Assembly: GCA_019239825.1 (NCBI GenBank)
Contig: JAFAZK010000222.1
Coordinates: 1 to 33,635 of the forward strand
Reading direction: 5' to 3'
Length of the DNA stretch: 33,635 nucleotides
DNA from: Verrucomicrobiota bacterium
Lineage (GTDB): Bacteria; Verrucomicrobiota; Verrucomicrobiia; Chthoniobacterales; JAFAMB01
The stretch's first letter is position 1; each line of letters begins with the position of its first letter. Shown here in pieces: positions 32,527 to 33,635 of this stretch. The notes beneath the pieces were generated by a model that ran no database searches, was not told the origin of the DNA, and saw nothing but the letters and a program-made list of their open reading frames with translations. Both the position numbers and the translations under genes were made by a program.

Positions 32527-33315
32527 TCACGCCACCACGAGCTGCACTCCTGCCTCTCTCAAAGCCGCAGCCAACTCCTCCGCGGGCTCCGCGTCGGTCA
32601 CTAGGATCTGCATTGCATCCAGGCCGGCAATCTGGGCAAACGAGTGCTTTCCTAATTTAGATGAGTCAGCCAGAACGATGGTCCTACGCGCTGCCGCCAT
32701 CATGGCGGCTATCATAGACGCTTCTTCCAGAACGGTTGTGGTAAGACCTTCCAGAGCTGTAACCCCGCCTACCCCGATGATCGCGCTATCCACCGAAACC
32801 TGTGTCCCGGCGACCAAGATCGGACCGATTGTTACCTGTGCCTCGGGGCGAAATTGGCCACCCATCACATAAACGTCCCGGATCAGGTCGGTCGATAGCA
32901 CCCCCGGCACGCTCAAATTATTCGTCACCACCGTGAGATATTGCTGACCCAGCTCGGCTGCGAACAGTCGCGTGGTCGAACCGCCGTTGATTAACAGGGT
33001 TTCTCCGTCGCTAATAAGCGCCGCTGCCGCCTTGGCAATCCGTTGCTTCTCGGCGGTCTGGGTGTTTAGCCTTTGCAGAAAAGGTGAATCCCGATGAACC
33101 AGGGCGGAGATGGTGACAGCGCCGCCATGCGTGCGGGTTAGCGCTCCCTTCTGAGCTAACGCATCCAGGTCTCGCCGAACGGTATCCTCCGAAATGCTGA
33201 AATGATCGGAAATCTCGGAAACCGACATCTGTCCCTTAATTTCAAGGAGCTTGATTACCTCACTTTGCCGTTGTGCGGGTAATGCGGGTTTTCGTGGGGG
33301 ATCGAGCTCGCTCAT
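32527..33315 (-). CDS. DeoR-family transcriptional repressor
   Basis: A 262-residue regulator. The N-terminal winged helix (residues about 12-68) has RQSEVIKLLEIKGQMSVSEI, then SEDTVRRDLDALAQKGALTRTHGGAV, the diagnostic TxRRDLxxL...RxHGGA signature. The C-terminal sugar-phosphate-sensing domain (about 80-262) has LLINGGSTTRLFA, IIGVGGVTALEGLTT and IVLADSSKLGK. Members usually repress sugar catabolism and sense a phosphorylated sugar. The start is ATG 33315 (GGGAA upstream); GTG 33330 is an alternative. It is divergent from a Tat-exported protein 95 bp away and lies just upstream of the SDR gene, so either may be its target. Confidence 0.94.
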   Translation of the reverse strand: MSELDPPRKPALPAQRQSEVIKLLEIKGQMSVSEISDHFSISEDTVRRDLDALAQKGALTRTHGGAVTISALVHRDSPFLQRLNTQTAEKQRIAKAAAALISDGETLLINGGSTTRLFAAELGQQYLTVVTNNLSVPGVLSTDLIRDVYVMGGQFRPEAQVTIGPILVAGTQVSVDSAIIGVGGVTALEGLTTTVLEEASMIAAMMAAARRTIVLADSSKLGKHSFAQIAGLDAMQILVTDAEPAEELAAALREAGVQLVVA

Positions 33316-33371
33316 CGAAGATTCCCGCACATTTTGCCACTAAATCTGCGCATAACCAGGTGAAACAGGCG

Positions 33372-33400
33372 TTGACTATGCACTTTTTTGCTGCTATTTG
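33372..33400 (+). promoter_or_regulatory. Candidate sigma-70-type promoter and operator
   Basis: TTGACT (33372-33377) and TATTTG (33395-33400) are spaced by 17 bp, a fair -35/-10 pair facing the Tat-exported gene. A weak dyad TTTGCAT...ATGCACAAA overlaps its downstream side (33397-33419) and could be the DeoR-type operator. Both calls are by eye. Confidence 0.4.
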
Positions 33401-33410
33401 CATCAATAAA

Positions 33411-33635
33411 ATGCACAAAAACGCGTCTCCCCAAGACAAATCTGACCCTGAGCCGTCTTCTCGGCCCGGCATCGATACCAATGATCCGCACCCCGTCCGG
33501 CCGGTTGTTGATTCTGACTCCGGACTAAACCGGCGCGAGTTCATTAAACGGAGCAGCCTGGCCTTAGCCGGAGCGGCGGCAGTTTCCACGTTTGTGGATC
33601 CGCGCCCTGCCTACGCCGAGAGTGCAGTAGAACTA
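33411..33635 (+). CDS. Tat-exported protein, N-terminal part (3' end outside window)
   Basis: The first 75 codons run to the right edge. After a long polar n-region (MHKNASPQDKSDPEP...) comes the twin-arginine motif NRREFIKRSSLALAGAAAV, followed by a probable cleavage site near AYAESA. So the mature protein is folded in the cytosol and exported by the Tat system, often with a cofactor. The function cannot be told from this part. The ATG 33411 is used; ATG 33378 is in frame and would add 11 residues. It is divergent from the DeoR-type repressor and may be controlled by it. Confidence 0.8.
   Translation, partial: MHKNASPQDKSDPEPSSRPGIDTNDPHPVRPVVDSDSGLNRREFIKRSSLALAGAAAVSTFVDPRPAYAESAVEL

Overview
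The window is about 33.6 kb of moderately GC-rich bacterial chromosome with housekeeping and biosynthesis genes, a Tat-exported protein, and many small-molecule enzymes. It holds 29 supported coding regions, two of them cut by the window edges, and no rRNA, tRNA, phage, IS or CRISPR locus that I can recognise. The gene style and the dense repeat-filled intergenic DNA suggest a free-living soil-type Gram-negative, possibly Verrucomicrobiota. That placement is inference from overall feel; nothing in the window proves it.

Left part (1-17.5 kb, mostly + strand): the serS 3' end, a secreted beta-propeller protein, a DUF4332 helix-hairpin-helix protein (-), then purH, pdxJ, acpS, scpA, scpB and pheA in a row. 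An Lrp-type regulator (-) faces gltB (glutamate synthase large subunit). A double-ACT protein and an IlvD/Edd-family dehydratase follow. These cover purine, vitamin B6, phenylalanine and glutamate synthesis, acyl-carrier-protein activation and chromosome condensation.

Right part (17.8-33.6 kb, mostly - strand): nitroreductase, DHA2-type MFS exporter, small secreted protein, CBS-pair protein divergent from an AtoE-type short-chain fatty acid transporter, an SBP56/methanethiol-oxidase gene closely followed by a membrane protein with intramembrane histidines, an isochorismatase-like hydrolase overlapping a GlxA-type regulator, a secreted histidine phosphatase, a secreted protein with a caspase/CHAT-like His-Cys pattern, a lipoprotein, rplS (+), an SDR, a DeoR regulator, and the start of a divergent Tat-exported protein.

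The most striking feature is between the genes. Nearly every junction carries a long imperfect inverted repeat. Its arms are made of short degenerate tandem units, and each junction uses one of a few unit 'dialects': CCAATAGC, CAGTAATCAGTGA, TAGGTTCTAAGTT, CGCGAATGGACGCGAAT with CCGCAGATnnACGCAGAT, AAATGACAAATC, CACAGAGACACAG, TCTCACTTC, GAGCACGAGGACGAG. The arms often begin exactly at, or supply, the upstream gene's stop codon and end just before the next start codon. In a few places repeat sequence has become protein-coding (C-terminal tails, a signal peptide). A second dispersed family has GGAGGGGAGCCGCTTT and GCAGGCGGCTCCCG boxes. I regard these junction stem-loops as the best candidate for an undescribed system here.
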